A DNA stretch of 64,000 nucleotides from Medicago truncatula (lineage: Eukaryota > Streptophyta > Magnoliopsida > Fabales > Fabaceae). The notes under the pieces are model-generated. The model did no database searches. It was given only the letters and a program-made list of their open reading frames with translations, and had not been told where the DNA came from. The stretch covers positions 4,226,001 through 4,290,000 of the forward strand of contig NC_053046.1 of the NCBI RefSeq assembly GCF_003473485.1, in the 5' to 3' direction. Position numbers and translations under genes: made by a program. Positions 46,628 to 63,800 of the stretch are shown one piece after another (position 1 is the stretch's first letter; each line of letters starts with the position of its first letter).

Positions 46628-47001
46628 CTCCCTCCGTCCTTAATCTTTGGCCTTTTAGTTTGAGCATACATGTTAAGAAATAATAAATATAGACCTTTTT
46701 ATCATTTATTCATTAAGTAAAATTCATCATCAACAATTGATTGGTTCAAATAGTAAATACTTAAACCCTTTAAACAAGTAGTTAGGGCTAATTGTTGCTA
46801 AAAAGAGGAGAAAACTTTGTATCAATAACATAGTAACAAAAAAGAAAGAAGTAATTAAAATTTATTTAATGCATGATTTGGATTTTTGTTATGATTCAAA
46901 GGAAAAAAACATCATTGACTGTATTTTGGTTTCCTAAAAGAACCAAAGGTTTAGAAAAAAACGTGAAAAAGCTTAAAGAATCAAAGATTAAGGGCATAGA
47001 G
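46628..47001. mobile_element. Stowaway-type MITE (TA target site)
   Basis: CTCCCTCCGTCCTTAATCTT at the left end and AAGATTAAGGGCATAGAG at the right end are imperfect inverted repeats. TA at 46626-46627 and 47002-47003. The CTCCCTCCGT terminus is the hallmark of plant Stowaway (Tc1/mariner) MITEs. Confidence 0.85.
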
Positions 47002-47206
47002 TAGTAAAATGAAACAAAAATTATATTTATTAAATAGATTCAATAATTTTGAAAGTTTAATACAATATCAATTAGTATTATTTTATCAATAATATCCTCA
47101 AGTATTTATCGTAGAGAAATAAATATGTTGAATGAGATAGTAAAAACTATCCATGTCCCTTATTCCCCTAAAAAAATTGTCTCTCTTATTAAAGACAATC
47201 CAGGAA

Positions 47207-47848
47207 TGAGATAGTATTTATCGTAATGATGTCATTTGGAATGATGCTCATCACACTTCAACGAACATTGGGAGGACAGCACTAGATGCATGGCAGCAAT
47301 GGCAAGAGGTTCATAAAAATCGTTCACCATCGGTTGTGCAACACGGGCAGAATAGAGTGCAAGTTTGGGAGAAACCGAACGAGTCATGGTTAAAGTGCAA
47401 CGTGGACGCCGCGTTTCTTGATTGTAACCATATTACATCTTTTGCGTGTTGTGTTAGAGACTCTCGTGGGCAATTTATTCAGGCTCAAACAAAATGGCAG
47501 CGGGCAAATATGACAGTTTTGGAGGGGGAGGCAGTAGCCTTACTAGAGGCCCTTCACTTTGCTGATGCTAACAGGTGGGACCGGGTTTTCTTCGAGTCCG
47601 ACTCATCTACTCTAGTGCAAGCTCTATCATCTCCGGGCCATGGTGATTCGGAATTCTATGCTATTGTTTCTAGTATTAATTCTCAGTTATCTTTACATTC
47701 CAACTTCAAGGTGAAGTTTATTAGGAGACAAGCGAACATGGTTGCTCATACTTTATCTAGGGCGGCATGTTCTTGGGCTAGTCACCGTATTTTTTTTTTA
47801 TTATTATCCTTCTTGTATTGAGCATTGTTTGATTAATGATAATAGTTA
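47207..47848 (+). mobile_element. 5'-truncated LINE with RNase H domain, 10-bp target duplication
   Basis: The open frame runs from about 47214 to the stop at 47819-47821, starting YRNDVIWNDA and containing the RNase H (RVT_3) motifs: NVDAAF, EGEAVALLEALHFA, FESDSSTLVQAL and NMVAHTLSRAA. AATCCAGGAA is present at 47197-47206 and 47849-47858. The 3' end (TTGATTAATGATAATAGTT) has no poly(A) tail. The uninterrupted frame suggests a recent insertion. Confidence 0.8.
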
Positions 47849-47927
47849 AATCCAGGAAAATTCACGGGCATTAAGAGAAGTAGTTACGGTAATAAATTTG
47901 TCAAAAAATTGTATTACTTTTATATAT

Positions 47928-48140
47928 GGGAAATACTAGCCGGTGCATCCGGAGCACCGGTTAAGCATGTTAAAAAGGAAATTATATATTAGTTAATACA
48001 TTTTTTTTAGGGATAGTAGTTAATGCATTAAAATTGTGTAATTAATTTATAAAAAATAAAAAACAGTTTCCTTTTATGGTAATAATTTTCTTTTTTGGTA
48101 TGCTTAACCCGTGTCCAGGGGGCACCGGTTAGTATGACCC
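47928..48140. mobile_element. Short MITE with GGG..ACTA.CCGGTGC ends
   Basis: GGGAAATACTAGCCGGTGC at the left and GCACCGGTTAGTATGACCC at the right are imperfect inverted repeats. Internally, TTAAGCATG pairs with TATGCTTAA. No perfect target duplication was seen. Confidence 0.65.
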
Positions 48141-48989
48141 TTTTGTAAAAAAATAATTAATGCATGTTGAATTTTGAAAATAATCTTTATATTAAGGGAC
48201 AAAAAAACCGAAAATAAGTTTTAAAATTAGGGACGGAGGGAAGAGTTCGGGTTTGTTCCATTTATCTACCCTTCATTTACTCTCAATTTATGAGAGAGAT
48301 AGACAAAAGTGATAGTATGAATTACTAATCTTCCACGTGTGTCGATCTCTCTCATACATTTTTTTTTAAAAGACGATCTCTCTCATACATGAAAAGTAAA
48401 TGAATGGTAAATAAACGAAGCAAACCTGAAATGTGTGTCAATATGGTAAGAATCTTCCCATTTCCTATCAAAAATGGTGGGCTCAATTTGAACACTAATG
48501 AATGATTGTATTTATCTCTCTCTAAATAGAGAAGATCTCAACTTATGTATAAATAACCTTAAAATGACAACCGAAAAGAAAAAGAAAGAGTAATTATGTA
48601 GATTAAATTTTAGAAATTCTTTTACTCAATGATAGTAAAATTTTGGTGTTATTCTTTCACACGGTGCACATTTTTTATTTTATTTTGAGTAAATGAACTT
48701 TTTTTCATCTATTTCACCTGAATCAAGATTTTAGTATCCCATTTTAAAATCTGAGTTTTATGTTTAGAAATTTTATGCATCATTGCAATTTTGGTTCTAA
48801 CCAAATCTCTTTTTTACCTCAAAAGTGATATTTTGTGGTATTTTCTCTATAAATTCAAAATTGGGACAAACAATGTGAGATCTTTTGTTAAGAGAAATCT
48901 TGCAAATACATAAATAAGAAGAAGACGGAAAACATTTGATATATTAGAATATGGAATTGAATTTATAATATTTCTCTTATTCGTACTCT

Positions 48990-49130
48990 ATGTGTGAATT
49001 TCTCTCTTTTTTTTATGAATGGGAAAGCAAAAAAACAAAAACCAAAAAAAAAAAAAATTATACGTGTGAATTTCTCTTTTTTTTTTTATGAATTGGAAAG
49101 AAAAACCACAAAAAAAAAAAAAACACATCT
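48990..49130. repeat. Two-copy ~70-bp tandem duplication with A/T runs
   Basis: GTGTGAATTTCTCT, a T-run, ATGAAT(G/T)GGAAAG and an A-run occur twice in succession. Confidence 0.75.
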
Positions 49131-49189
49131 TAAACTCATAGAAAAGTTGTCTCCATTGAGTCAGCAATAAGAGTAGTCGAAAGAGGAGT

Positions 49190-49520
49190 TGGACATTACC
49201 TCCAAGCAATCGAATCACCTTCCAATCTTGCTATGTATTTCGCTAACCAATCCGCATTACTATTACCTTCCCTCGAGGAATGATGGAAAGACAAAAGCCA
49301 AGGATAATCAATAAATCTCTTAATGAGGTCAATAACAAATGCATAGGGGTGAGTTGTCGGAACTCCTTCCTTAATCAAAGTTAAAGCTGATTGGCAATCT
49401 GATTCACATTCAATATGTCGAAAACCATTATTTCATGCCATCTAAAGGCCGTAAAAAATAGTTTGCAACTTTGTATTCATATTGGTAGTAATACCACAAC
49501 TACCAGAGAAAACAAATGAC
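49190..49520 (-). mobile_element. RNase H-like LINE remnant
   Basis: Minus-strand translation reads NMNTKLQTIFYGL, then in-frame stops in what was probably QMAWNNGFRHIECESD, then SALTLIKEG, and ends with HHSSREGNSNADWLAKYIAR. This is the C-terminal half of an RVT_3-type RNase H with at least two nonsense codons. Confidence 0.7.
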
Positions 49521-49524
49521 AAAT

Positions 49525-51200
49525 ATTATTTGATTATTTTTTATTTTTATCAACAATAATATAATTCAGTTTTATTATATTTTAAAAACAATGGGGACCT
49601 AGGAGTAGGAGGTATGAAACTTGTTTGACAGCTGGAAAGTGGAGAGTGTCTAGGTCGGTATTTGTGTTGACACTTTTTAATTTTTGAGTGCAAAATAATA
49701 GATATTATCATATACTATAGCATAGCATCAACCACCTTCTACCAATGGTGACAAACCACTTAAGTAAATTAGTTAATAGTGGAGATGAAGATATGATTGC
49801 TCTATAAGGTACCATCGTATTCATGTCATGTGCAAGTGTGATGATATATAATTCCAATTCTAATGTCTCCCACCCTAATTACACCGCTCTCACCACGTGT
49901 TCAGAAACAATGAAATAAGTTATGACAGGTGGAATTAAAACCAAACCAGGTTACAAAGGGGGTGGTAGACTATACATAATGCAATTGAAATTTTGGTAAT
50001 GCAAAATGCAACTTATATATGCAATGATAAATTAACAAGTTCACCTAAACAACTCAACTATCGACTTTAGCTGGACTCTGTTATACGTGTCCCTTATTCC
50101 TTTTCTATTTCATTTTTTCAAAGAACAATTGCATGGTAATACATACACAAACTAGAGAGAATATGGATGTCAACTAATACTTGCACTTAGTGGTAGTGGA
50201 ATAGAAAATACCAGAAACTAGAGAGAATATGGATATATCAATGTGATCAATAGAAGGTTACTGGCTACTATACATGGATATAAATATAGATATAGATGCG
50301 GTACTGGCACCGAGCACATGATAAAAAAAAATCACTTTATTATAACATCTCACTTAGGAAGAAGAAGAAAAAAGATGAAAGAAATGTATATTAAATATGC
50401 TCAAGAATGAAATATAAACAAATTAAAAAGAACATTTGTTGTTTGCTGTTTTTTTTGTCTTAATCCTCCGATTTTTAAAGAAGGGACTCTGATAAATCAA
50501 TATTTGGTCGGGACGTAAATAGAGTCTGACAAATAATTATTTTAGCCATAATTCAAACTGGGGAAGTGGAGAGAGACGAATGAGCAAAGCGAGTGAGACC
50601 TAGCCCTTGCTGGCCTAATGAACATTTGGTCCAATTTTTTGTTGTGGGGGCGACTGAGGGTGTGGGAGGCAAAGGTCCCACATTACAGTTCACTGTAAAC
50701 CAAAATCTTTCGCAAATAATAAAACATAATTGCCGCTACTTTGTAGTCGGAGACATAGACACATTTGGCTGAACTTCATTACCGAACGTCATGTGTTTGT
50801 TTGTGATAACTGTTCCGTTAATCTTTTGTACCAGATTCTAGCAAATGACTAATAATCTTGATTTATTTGTATCATCGTAATATAGTTTTCTGTCATCTTA
50901 GCTTCATCTCATGAAAATGGTGGTATCAAATCAACATACAAGGCAAGTGAAAACAAAAACAAAACTGATTCAGAAAGGTATTTTGAAAAATGAATGATAA
51001 TGTACCATATAACTATGTCATTCTCAGGCAAAAAATAATGATACTTTTATCATAAAACTAAGTCTATACTTAACAATGAAGTAAAACTAAACTAAGATAA
51101 CAAATAAATGACAAGAAAAAAAGAGACTATTTGAGAACAGATAGGTAAAAAAGGAAAAACTAGAAAACTGCAGCTACAAGCTTATATAGCAAGTAGTGGC
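49525..51200. other. Intergenic / downstream of GDH
   Basis: AT-rich with no gene recognised. The final 150 bp probably contains the GDH 3' UTR. Confidence 0.4.
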
Positions 51201-51212
51201 GGTGGTGTTTCT

Positions 51213-54595
<3,383 letters not shown>

Positions 54596-54954
54596 TTAGT
54601 GTATGTAACAGTGATGATACTCAAACCAAAATGAAACTGAATTCCTAGTTTTATTGATTGAAAAGGTTTTACACACGTGAATTCACAAACACGGTATTGA
54701 TTACGTAACTGAGGATATACTTGTAATAATTGTACTAAAGAAATTGTCAAGGAAAATGACACCTCATAAGTAATAAGTAAGTAAATACATTTTGAGAAAG
54801 TAGTTAGAGATCAGAAATAGTGACATGATATGCAATATGTCATAAATTGATGAAGTTGTTTATAAGGGATAGAAAGACAATGAAATGTAAGACCAAAAAA
54901 ATAAAAATGAAATGTTAAATGAGTGCAAGAGAAATTGAGGTGTCTAAATATTAT

Positions 54955-55709
54955 GAAGATTGCTTTTTAGGCCCCCCTAATATCTCTTTAGGCCCCCTAA
55001 AAATACAAAAATAACCTTTATAATACATCCGGTAGTTACATACCGGTAGTGCATTTTAAATTTTCACATTTTACACCTTCGGTATGTACATACCGGAGGC
55101 ACATTTACAAATTTTCACGTTTATCGCATTTGGTAGTTATGTTCTGGAGGAACATTCATTTGCGATTTCTCAATTATACCTCCGGTATATATATACCGTA
55201 CTCCACCCACGTTGTTATCTGTATAAAATGGTGCAGTTTTTTAAGAGTTATTTTCTAAGCTTCAATATTGTTCCATACCTTGCGTTTTTTGGCCAATTTT
55301 TGTTGTGTTTTCATCACAATTAATAGAACAAATGGCGTCAATCTTTACTCAATTGCAATCATTTAGAAGGTAAACCTTGCTTCTTCCTCTCTCGTATTGT
55401 TTCTGCATAATTTTTTTAGAGTTCTGTCATATTCAATGAAAAGTTTGATCCTTTTATTTCTGTAAATTTTATGCACCCTACCAAAAGTTTGTGAATTTTC
55501 CAACATAGCAGAACATGTACATTTAAATAACATAATGCGATAAACGCGAAAATTTGTAAATGTGCCTCCGGTATGTACATACCGAAGGTGTAAAATGTGA
55601 AAATTTAAAATGCACTACCGGTATGTAACTACCGGATGTATTATAAAGGTTATTTTTGTATTTTTAGGGGGCCTAAAGAGATATTGGGGGGGCCTAAAAA
55701 GCAATCTTC
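54955..55709. mobile_element. 755-bp long-TIR foldback element with 9-bp target duplication
   Basis: Left end GAAGATTGCTTTTTAGGCC; right end GGCCTAAAAAGCAATCTTC. The inverted arms extend about 185 bp and include repeated CGGTATGTACATACCG palindromes. AAATATTAT sits at 54946-54954 and 55710-55718, exact on both sides, which supports a Mutator-type element. There is no transposase. The spacer holds an exon-like mini-ORF at 55332-55369 (ATG to a GT donor). Confidence 0.88.
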
Positions 55710-55719
55710 AAATATTATT

Positions 55720-56710
55720 GTTGAATTGTTAACTAATTCATCCGTATCAAATTAACTCATATATTTGATTATTTTATATATATTAAGATAAATGTATAAA
55801 TGAAAGAGATGGAATAATATTGTGTTGAAAAGTGAAAAGTCAATTATTTTAGGATAAATTTTATTGCAAAAATGTCAATTATTTTAAAACAGGGAGTATA
55901 AAAAAAAAGGGGAAATTTGTAGTTATAAAAAAAAGGGATATTGTGTGCTATTGAGTACCTAATTATAAAATATTTTTCAATTTTTTGTCTATAAATACAA
56001 GATTTTTTTTTTCAAAATTCAACGTGCATTAATGATTTTTATTTTTTACAAAAATATCTCATGTAAAGTACATTGAAAGACGTATATTATGTTTCTCTCT
56101 TATGATATCAATAATATCAATAAATGTAGAGATAAATATGAAAAAATAACACCAGTTTTTGATAAATTTATTACCACCAATTTTTTTAGTATCATATGAT
56201 TTTTGTTGGAGATGTTTATAGTAAATAATAGATGGCGTATTTATTATTTTTACATGTATTTTCAAGATAATCTTTTTCTCTTTATGACTTCCTTAAATAA
56301 TATCTTTATAAAATTTACTAGCATGAACTTTAAACTATTTTTTTTTTAGAGAACTTTAAACTATTTATCTACAATGTTTTTAAACTTACCTTAAGTGGGG
56401 AAACTCGCGTTCAAGCTCTAGTAAAACTCCAATAAAACTGTAAAAAAAATTGTTCAACATATAAAAGAAATTATTTATAATTAAAAAAATTATTTTCAAA
56501 TTATTTACTAATAAGTTAACAGTACATTTGGTTGTAGGAGGTGGCCAACAACCATGACTTTGTCGGAGTTCTACTGCCACCAATGGTGGGGTGTCAAATG
56601 GATATATACCTATAATTACTCATTTCAAAATTGGTGACATTGATTGAGTTTTATTATGTATTAAAAGTATAATAATTGATATGTCAGGTCTATTTCAACA
56701 AATTGAATTC
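55720..56710. other. Intergenic, no gene recognised
   Basis: AT-rich. A Stowaway-like end (AAACAGGGAGTA) near 55890 is the only recognisable fragment. Confidence 0.4.
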
Positions 56711-56712
56711 TC

Positions 56713-57070
56713 AGAGCATCTACAATGGAGACTCTCATCTTTGAGGTCTTAAATGGGTCTCATATTGACACATCACTTTTTAATAATTTTTTAATAATAG
56801 TACCTAATAACTACTCAACCACTCAAATTGAGACCCTCTAACAAAAGGTCTAATTGGGTCCCATCAATATTATTTATTTAATACAATATCTATTTTAATA
56901 CACTTTTTAATTATTATTTTAATAAAAAAGTGATGTGGATCCATTTAAGAATGAGGTCTTAATTAAGAACTTCCATCTTTTAAGACCCTCAATTTTTTTT
57001 TTTCTACAATGGAGGTACTTATTAGGTACGAGGTCTTATATGTTTAAGACTCTTCCATTGTGGATGCTCT
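56713..57070. mobile_element. MITE with AGAGCATC.ACAATGG ends
   Basis: AGAGCATCTACAATGGAG at the left and TCCATTGTGGATGCTCT at the right are inverted repeats of about 17 bp. Internal GAGGTCTTAA/TTAAGACC blocks are also mirrored. The ends resemble plant hAT-type MITEs. The target duplication is not clear. Confidence 0.7.
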
Positions 57071-57074
57071 TACT

Positions 57075-57850
57075 TAGCTCCAAACGTCTTTTTCTTTTAG
57101 ATTACCATGTAATTATAAGTACTAAATTTCTACCATGTTTAACATTGACTAATCTCCATAGAAACTTATGGAACACGCAAGGTGATTATCCACTTTCAAC
57201 CAGGTTTTTTTTTTCCATACTAAACACCCTTTTCTATTGTTTTATTTTATTGTTATAGTTCAAATTTGAAGTTGGAAATTTTAATGGAAGTAATTAATTA
57301 CATGATAATAAGGGACGAAAAGTTGCAATTGGCACGGCAGTCAGCTCTCTCAAAAATAAAATTAGCTGAATATGTGATACCTCTAAAAAAGAGAAGCTAA
57401 ATATATGAAGAGAATAATATGCGAAACCCTATAAAAAAAATAAAAAAAAAAAGAAGCTAAATATGTGAAGAGATTAATCTATATGCACTAACAGTGTTTT
57501 TTTTTACATATATATCCAATCAAATCATGCCAAATAAATATTTATTGAGATATTCAAACGACTTAAAAAAAGTTGGACATATTTAAGGAACTAATCTAAG
57601 AAAGTGGCCTTGTCGTGTAATTTGATTGGATGCATTTGTAAAATTTTGATGAAACAATGAGAATACACATAAACATAAAAGTAATGAAATATTAATAATA
57701 CAGTCAGTAATACATAATTTAAAAATTACACTGGAGTAATGAAACATGAACATGAGAAATAATAGACCCAATGATGATATATTGATTCAGAATAGATAAA
57801 ACTTGAATAAATTGTCAGCACCATTTCGAGAAATGAATTGTCTTGCTTGC
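57075..57850. other. Intergenic downstream of XPF
   Basis: AT-rich, no gene recognised. The right-most part is the probable XPF 3' UTR. Confidence 0.4.
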
Positions 57851-57851
57851 C

Positions 57852-60800
57852 TCACAACAAAGTGGGATATTTAGCATCTAGAAAGTCTCTAAGGGTACGA
57901 GCAGCTTTATGACCACCCATTATTTCAGCTAGCTTTTCTACCGGAAGAAGTGCAAGTTCTGCCAAACTTTTACACCCATCCATTATGGCCCTATAATTAG
58001 AATCTGTAACACCTGGAAGTCGTCTTAGAAACTCCACAGCCGATGTGTTGTAATTTTCAGCCCTGTGATCACAGCATTAACCCCAAAATTTACATTAGGA
58101 ACAGAAAATGAATCAGTGTTTAGAAACTCATAAGTGACACATTTTGATAGAAAGACTCCGACATCCTGAGCTCTATAGTTTAAATGTTTGTGCAGTCATG
58201 CATGGAACCCGTGCATATTGATAGGCAAGGAAATATTCTTGTTGAGACATGGCAATTCTAATTAGTGAAAAAATTGCCTAAAATTATATAAAGCCTACAC
58301 AAATCAATATTTGCTAGCAACGTAATAAGCCTATATCACATGAGCATGGAAACAAGAGATGCACCAACATGGCTTTAAAACTATGGAGAAAACAATCCAT
58401 TAATGTTTCGTACAATTACAATAAGTTTATATGCAAGATGAGATTCACTTTTCATTTCACCCTTGGTAGCATGAAGCTACTTTAGAAATATAAAACTAAG
58501 AAATAGCAACTTACCTCACGTCACTTTCCACAATTCCTTCTTCTGAGGGGACACCCACTCTCATTGCTTTTGTTTCATCTGGTTCATCTTGATTTGCCTT
58601 TAGTGAAGCAAATATTTCAGAAGTTGCATGCAAACTTCGAGACCAGATTATACGTAGCCGGGGAAAATGTAGAGCAAGTAATGACAACTTTGATATAATG
58701 CTATTGGGTGTCACATCATCACCAATATCACTGGCAGACTGGTAAAGATATCCATGACAGATCAAATGTCATTAGCTATTCCACAAAACAAATGCTAATC
58801 GAGCAGTACATTTTAAATATATCCATGTATGATGTAGCTTGTTTGAGTAATCATTTATATATATATTTTTTTTCATTTTCATTTTCTCTTTTTTTACCAG
58901 CAATGAAAAAAAACAATAACTTTCTACCAGCACACAAGTCATACTAAAATTCAAACATTATGCCCAGTGCCCGGATGTTTAGTACTAATTTGGACCAAAA
59001 TAGTAACGGCAAGCATTCTTACAAATGGGTTGCCTGCCTGCCAAAACAACATCCCACCCCCCTGAATATGAACAAGTCATTGATAGTAACAACACAGTAA
59101 AAGCAGAATATAGAGTTGTATACTAGTCAGCAAACCTGAAATGAGAAGCTCTTATCCTGTGAAAACTCTATCAAGAGCACTGGTATTTTATAATATCGCG
59201 CCATTGTTTCCACCTGGTTGTATAGACGACCTGATGTGAAACTCTGGAAGAGATCCTGAATACTTTTTCTTTCCACACAAATTAATGGTGATAGGATATA
59301 GTCACCAACTTCAAGGGTCACCGGAATTATGCGCATTCCCTTTTGATGAAGAATATTTGGAAGGCTGCTCATGAATTCCCGCATGTCCACAATGATCTGA
59401 AATGTTGCAATTCCCAAACTATAAAGTCCATGGCAAGTATTTGAGGCATAGAATAGATAGACATCAAAGATAAGAAAATATCACAAACCTGCATTTCTTT
59501 ATCAACCTCCTTTCTCCCACCTGCTTTTCTGGTTATTGAGTTCTGGGTAGTATTTAAATCTGAATCTAGGGTAGAATTAAATCCTAAACCATGCCCACTC
59601 TGATAAACAGCAGGCCAAAAGCACCAATCAGAAAAGAGAGGAAAACAATGTAAGACGAAAGTTAGTATAGGCTGATCACTTTCCATGCCCATTATCCACA
59701 TTCCTAAACAGAAGGCAGCCATTTCCAGAACAATGGACCAAAGCAGCAACCAAAATCAAAAAGAAAAACATGAGGGAAACAACTATAGTAAAACAAACCT
59801 GGTCAATTGGAATCATCATCATAGATTTTTGTCTGATCAAAGATTCAAATGCTCCATTCTCTCTACGTATACTTGCCTCAAACTTCTGAACCTCGGTAGA
59901 ATCTTCATAGAAAATAAAGTATACCTTTAACCTTTTAGAGGGGTTCTCAGCTTTGTAGACTTCGATTTCTCTTACAAAGGTCATGTCTGGATGGTAAACG
60001 ACGATTATAGAGGGCTTTAATATGTCCAGTATAGGCTGATCACTTTCTAGGGCATAAAAATGTACTGGCGGTAGTGGCTTCCCATCTCTTGCCATGGCAT
60101 CAGGAAAGGTATGCCTCCGAAGAACTGCATCGTCTACAGATATCCCCCCGTGTTTGGTTTCACAAACTCTATCAGTACTGACAGCACTAGTTTCACCCAT
60201 GTGGGCTTTATTTTTTGAATCGGACATCCCAGTTTTGCCACTTGTCACTTCCTCCTTATTGTTACTCTGAACACCAGAGCCATCAATAATGATTGGGCCA
60301 TTTCTATTCCCCAATTTTCTCTTGCCTTTTCCACGAACATGTCCACCCAAATCAGACTGAGGAGTATCTTCAACAACATGATTTTTTTCAGCAAGATTTC
60401 GCAGTTTTGAAGCTGCTGCCAGAAGTGCATCATGCTCCTGCTTATTGATGCCGCCAGTTTCTGTATTCTGTGCAAGGGATATGGGAGTGACTCCATTAAG
60501 AATCCCAAAACCCTTAGGATCCTTTGGCTTCTTTTTCTTATGCACTACATCACGCAGTTGTACTTTGTTCAGTAAGTACTTCTTCCATTCATCTTGCATG
60601 ACCTTCACAATCAAAAAACAATAGACAAAATATGAAAGTCAGTTTCTTCATGTCTTACTCTTATAGACTATCAACCAGCAAAAACTGAAGGAACCAAGAA
60701 TAGCACACTTCCATCATAATCACAAAAAAGTAAAGCATTAGGCTATACACAGTAGAAACATATAAAACAATAAGTAATTTTACATACAATTATAGAAGAA

Positions 60801-63800
60801 GCATTTAAACATTAAAACACAAGAACTAATGAGAATCACATTGAAGATGATAAAAAAACTGCTTCAATAGCCTCACAACCTTTTGCTACAGACTACAGTC
60901 AGTACAAGTGCACATCCAATCACTGCCAATAAAATTGAACGAAAGAGTTGCCAATATTCAGTCAATCGCTGCTACAGATTGAAGTTATGAAAACTCATCT
61001 AGTATTCTAGTAAAGCCAGATTATATGTATCCACAAATTTCATAAAATTAAAGAGCAATTACTTGTCCCATTATGTTATTTCCACTTTGAATAGAATCCA
61101 TGGTAATCATCACATATCAGAATCATGAACTGCAATGAAAAGAAACGATACCAAAGCTCACAGGCAAAATACTGATTTGCAGATTTTCATTTTGCGCATT
61201 CAAATCTCTCTCTAAATCTTCTATTAACCTTATTATCCAAAATTGCCATCAACAATGCATATTCCATATTATCTTGCCTCAGATTCATAATATTTCAAAG
61301 AAACAAAACTATCAGAACAAACTCTTTTTAAGTTTTTCAGCATAGAATTGGTTAGCATGAGTTTGGCTATGTGCAACGAAGCTGATGAGCTACTAGACCA
61401 TACAAAATTGACTACTGTCACTGTTAAATCAAGTGCGGAATTACACTCAGATCACACCTTATTTTATAAGAAGACATAAACAAAGACAACCTTTTTCGGA
61501 TTGTTGGTGATGCATTCTTCAAGCTGCAAGCATGACCTTTCATCTTTACATGCCACCAATACAATGCCATTGTCGGTGTCTTCACCTTCAGCCAAGACTT
61601 CTTCCCTCAAAATGCCTTGCTTTCGTCTTTCCTCCTCTACCTCTTCAAGGATATCCTATATTGATATGATCAAATCAAGATTCAGCCAAAAGTATCCAAC
61701 ATTTATCAAATTAAACTATTTTTCCACAACCCACTTCATCCTATTTTGAAAATCCGAATGAACCTAGAAAAGTATTAGTCAAATCAAAACAAAGCCGTCT
61801 GTCTCGCATTCCAAATCAAATAAAACGATGATAAGCCAGAGACTTTCTAGAATAGGAACTCACTGACTCACACGTAAGACCTTCCACTTTGGTGCTTCTT
61901 CCAAGACTTCCTCCAATACTATGCCATGATTTGAACTGGTTGAGGCAGTGACATCAGCTGCCACACAAGCATGCAAAGCAAAATTAAGAAAAAAAACAAA
62001 TGCAGTCGATGGCACATCTCATTTCCTTTCTGCCTCTTTTATTTTTTTAAATGCTAGTGTTTCATTTAATTAAGCAAAGCCAAAATCACAACCTATGCAA
62101 GATTAAAGAACCAAAGAAAACATAATGATAAGTTATTACCTTCTTCGGTGTCTTCGTTATCCCCCTTGGCTTTTTTCTTTTTGTTTTTGACATTCTTACT
62201 AGACTCGTTCAATTTCACACCATCTGATCTCACAAGATGATAAACACGTTTCTTTGCATAGTCAAATATCTTATAGCTTGCCTCTGCAAATATCCAAACC
62301 GAACGAAAACTTTCCGACACTCTGAGTGTATCCAAATATTTCAAGTAAGTCACCGCATCATACCTATCAGTAAAAAACCACACAACAATCAGTGCTCATG
62401 ATCAAAAAAGGGTCTGCAGCCGCAATCAATAGCTCATATCGTCTAAGATCATCTAACTAAAAAGACATGTTTGGTAACCGTCATTCTCTCACGAGCTTAT
62501 AGCTTATTTTTACTGGCTTATACCATTTTTTGATAAGCTAATTCAAATAGCTTATAGCTTAAACCTTATAGCTTATGATTTTTCTCTCTAAATTTTACCC
62601 TTGTTCTCTTAATTGAAGAAAATTAAATATCAATTGAACATATCTTTTTTTTTTATGTTATTTCATATTCATAAGCTAGTTCAACCGCTATCAAACACTA
62701 CAAATTCAATCAGCTAGCTTATCCGCCATAAGTTCGTCTCCTATAAGCTAACTTATCCGTTATTTTTCACCAAACAGAGCCCTAGTCTACAAAATTCTCT
62801 ATAACCGCAATTGAAACCACATTGCACCGTAATTCTCCGCAATACAAAGAACAACAAAGCAACTATTACTACAACCGCAAGTTAAAACATCGAAAATCAG
62901 ATAAAATGCAGATGCAATGAGAGAACAGACAACAAAAATAACCTGACTAGATAATCCAACAACTTCCTCAACGTCTTAAGATCAGAAACAAGCTGCTTAG
63001 TCTTCTTCCCCAAAGTATGCCAAATTGGATCCAACTGTCTCCTCACAATCTCATCAAACGACTTAAACAACCCATTCTCCACAGTCAAATCCTCCACATC
63101 AACCTTATTCGTCTTCCTCATCTCTTTCAAACACGCATCCATAACCTCGACAATAGCTTTCTGAATCCCCACCATATACTTCGTCATCGGAACCCTAATA
63201 TCCACCACATCCGGTGGATCCCTCTCAAGCTCTTGACTCACATAAACCTGAAATCTCGGCCATAAATGTAACTTCCGTAACCCTAAACACTTCATCGTCC
63301 TCTCCGCCTTCGCAAAACCAGAAACCATCGCCTGAGGACGATCAGAAAATGCTCTAACATACGCATCGCGATTAAACGAACGGAAAATTCTTACAATAAA
63401 CGCTTCGGTGGAAGTTTCGGAAATTGAATGTGCATTGAGGATTAACATACCGGAGATTGTTGATGTAGGGAGTTTGTTTGTTAAAAGATCGACGATGAGG
63501 ATTCGAGGAGTGATGAAACAAACGTGGCCGGAGGAATAGAGAGAGTGACGGTGGTTAACGGGGAGATCGGCAGTGATTTCTGTCGGGATTTGGTGAAGTT
63601 GGGGGTTTAGGGTTTTGAGATGGAAATTGATTTTGGATTTGAGAGTTGGAGAAGGAGAGAGAATGAGAAGAGTGCCCTGTGAAGAAGAGTGGAGAAGGAG
63701 AAGAGATGAGATGAGTTTTGATAAGGAGAGACCTGATGAGAGAATTGTGAGGCCGCCATTGGTGTCTTCTAGAAGCTCTGTGATTATGTGTTCGTGGAAT

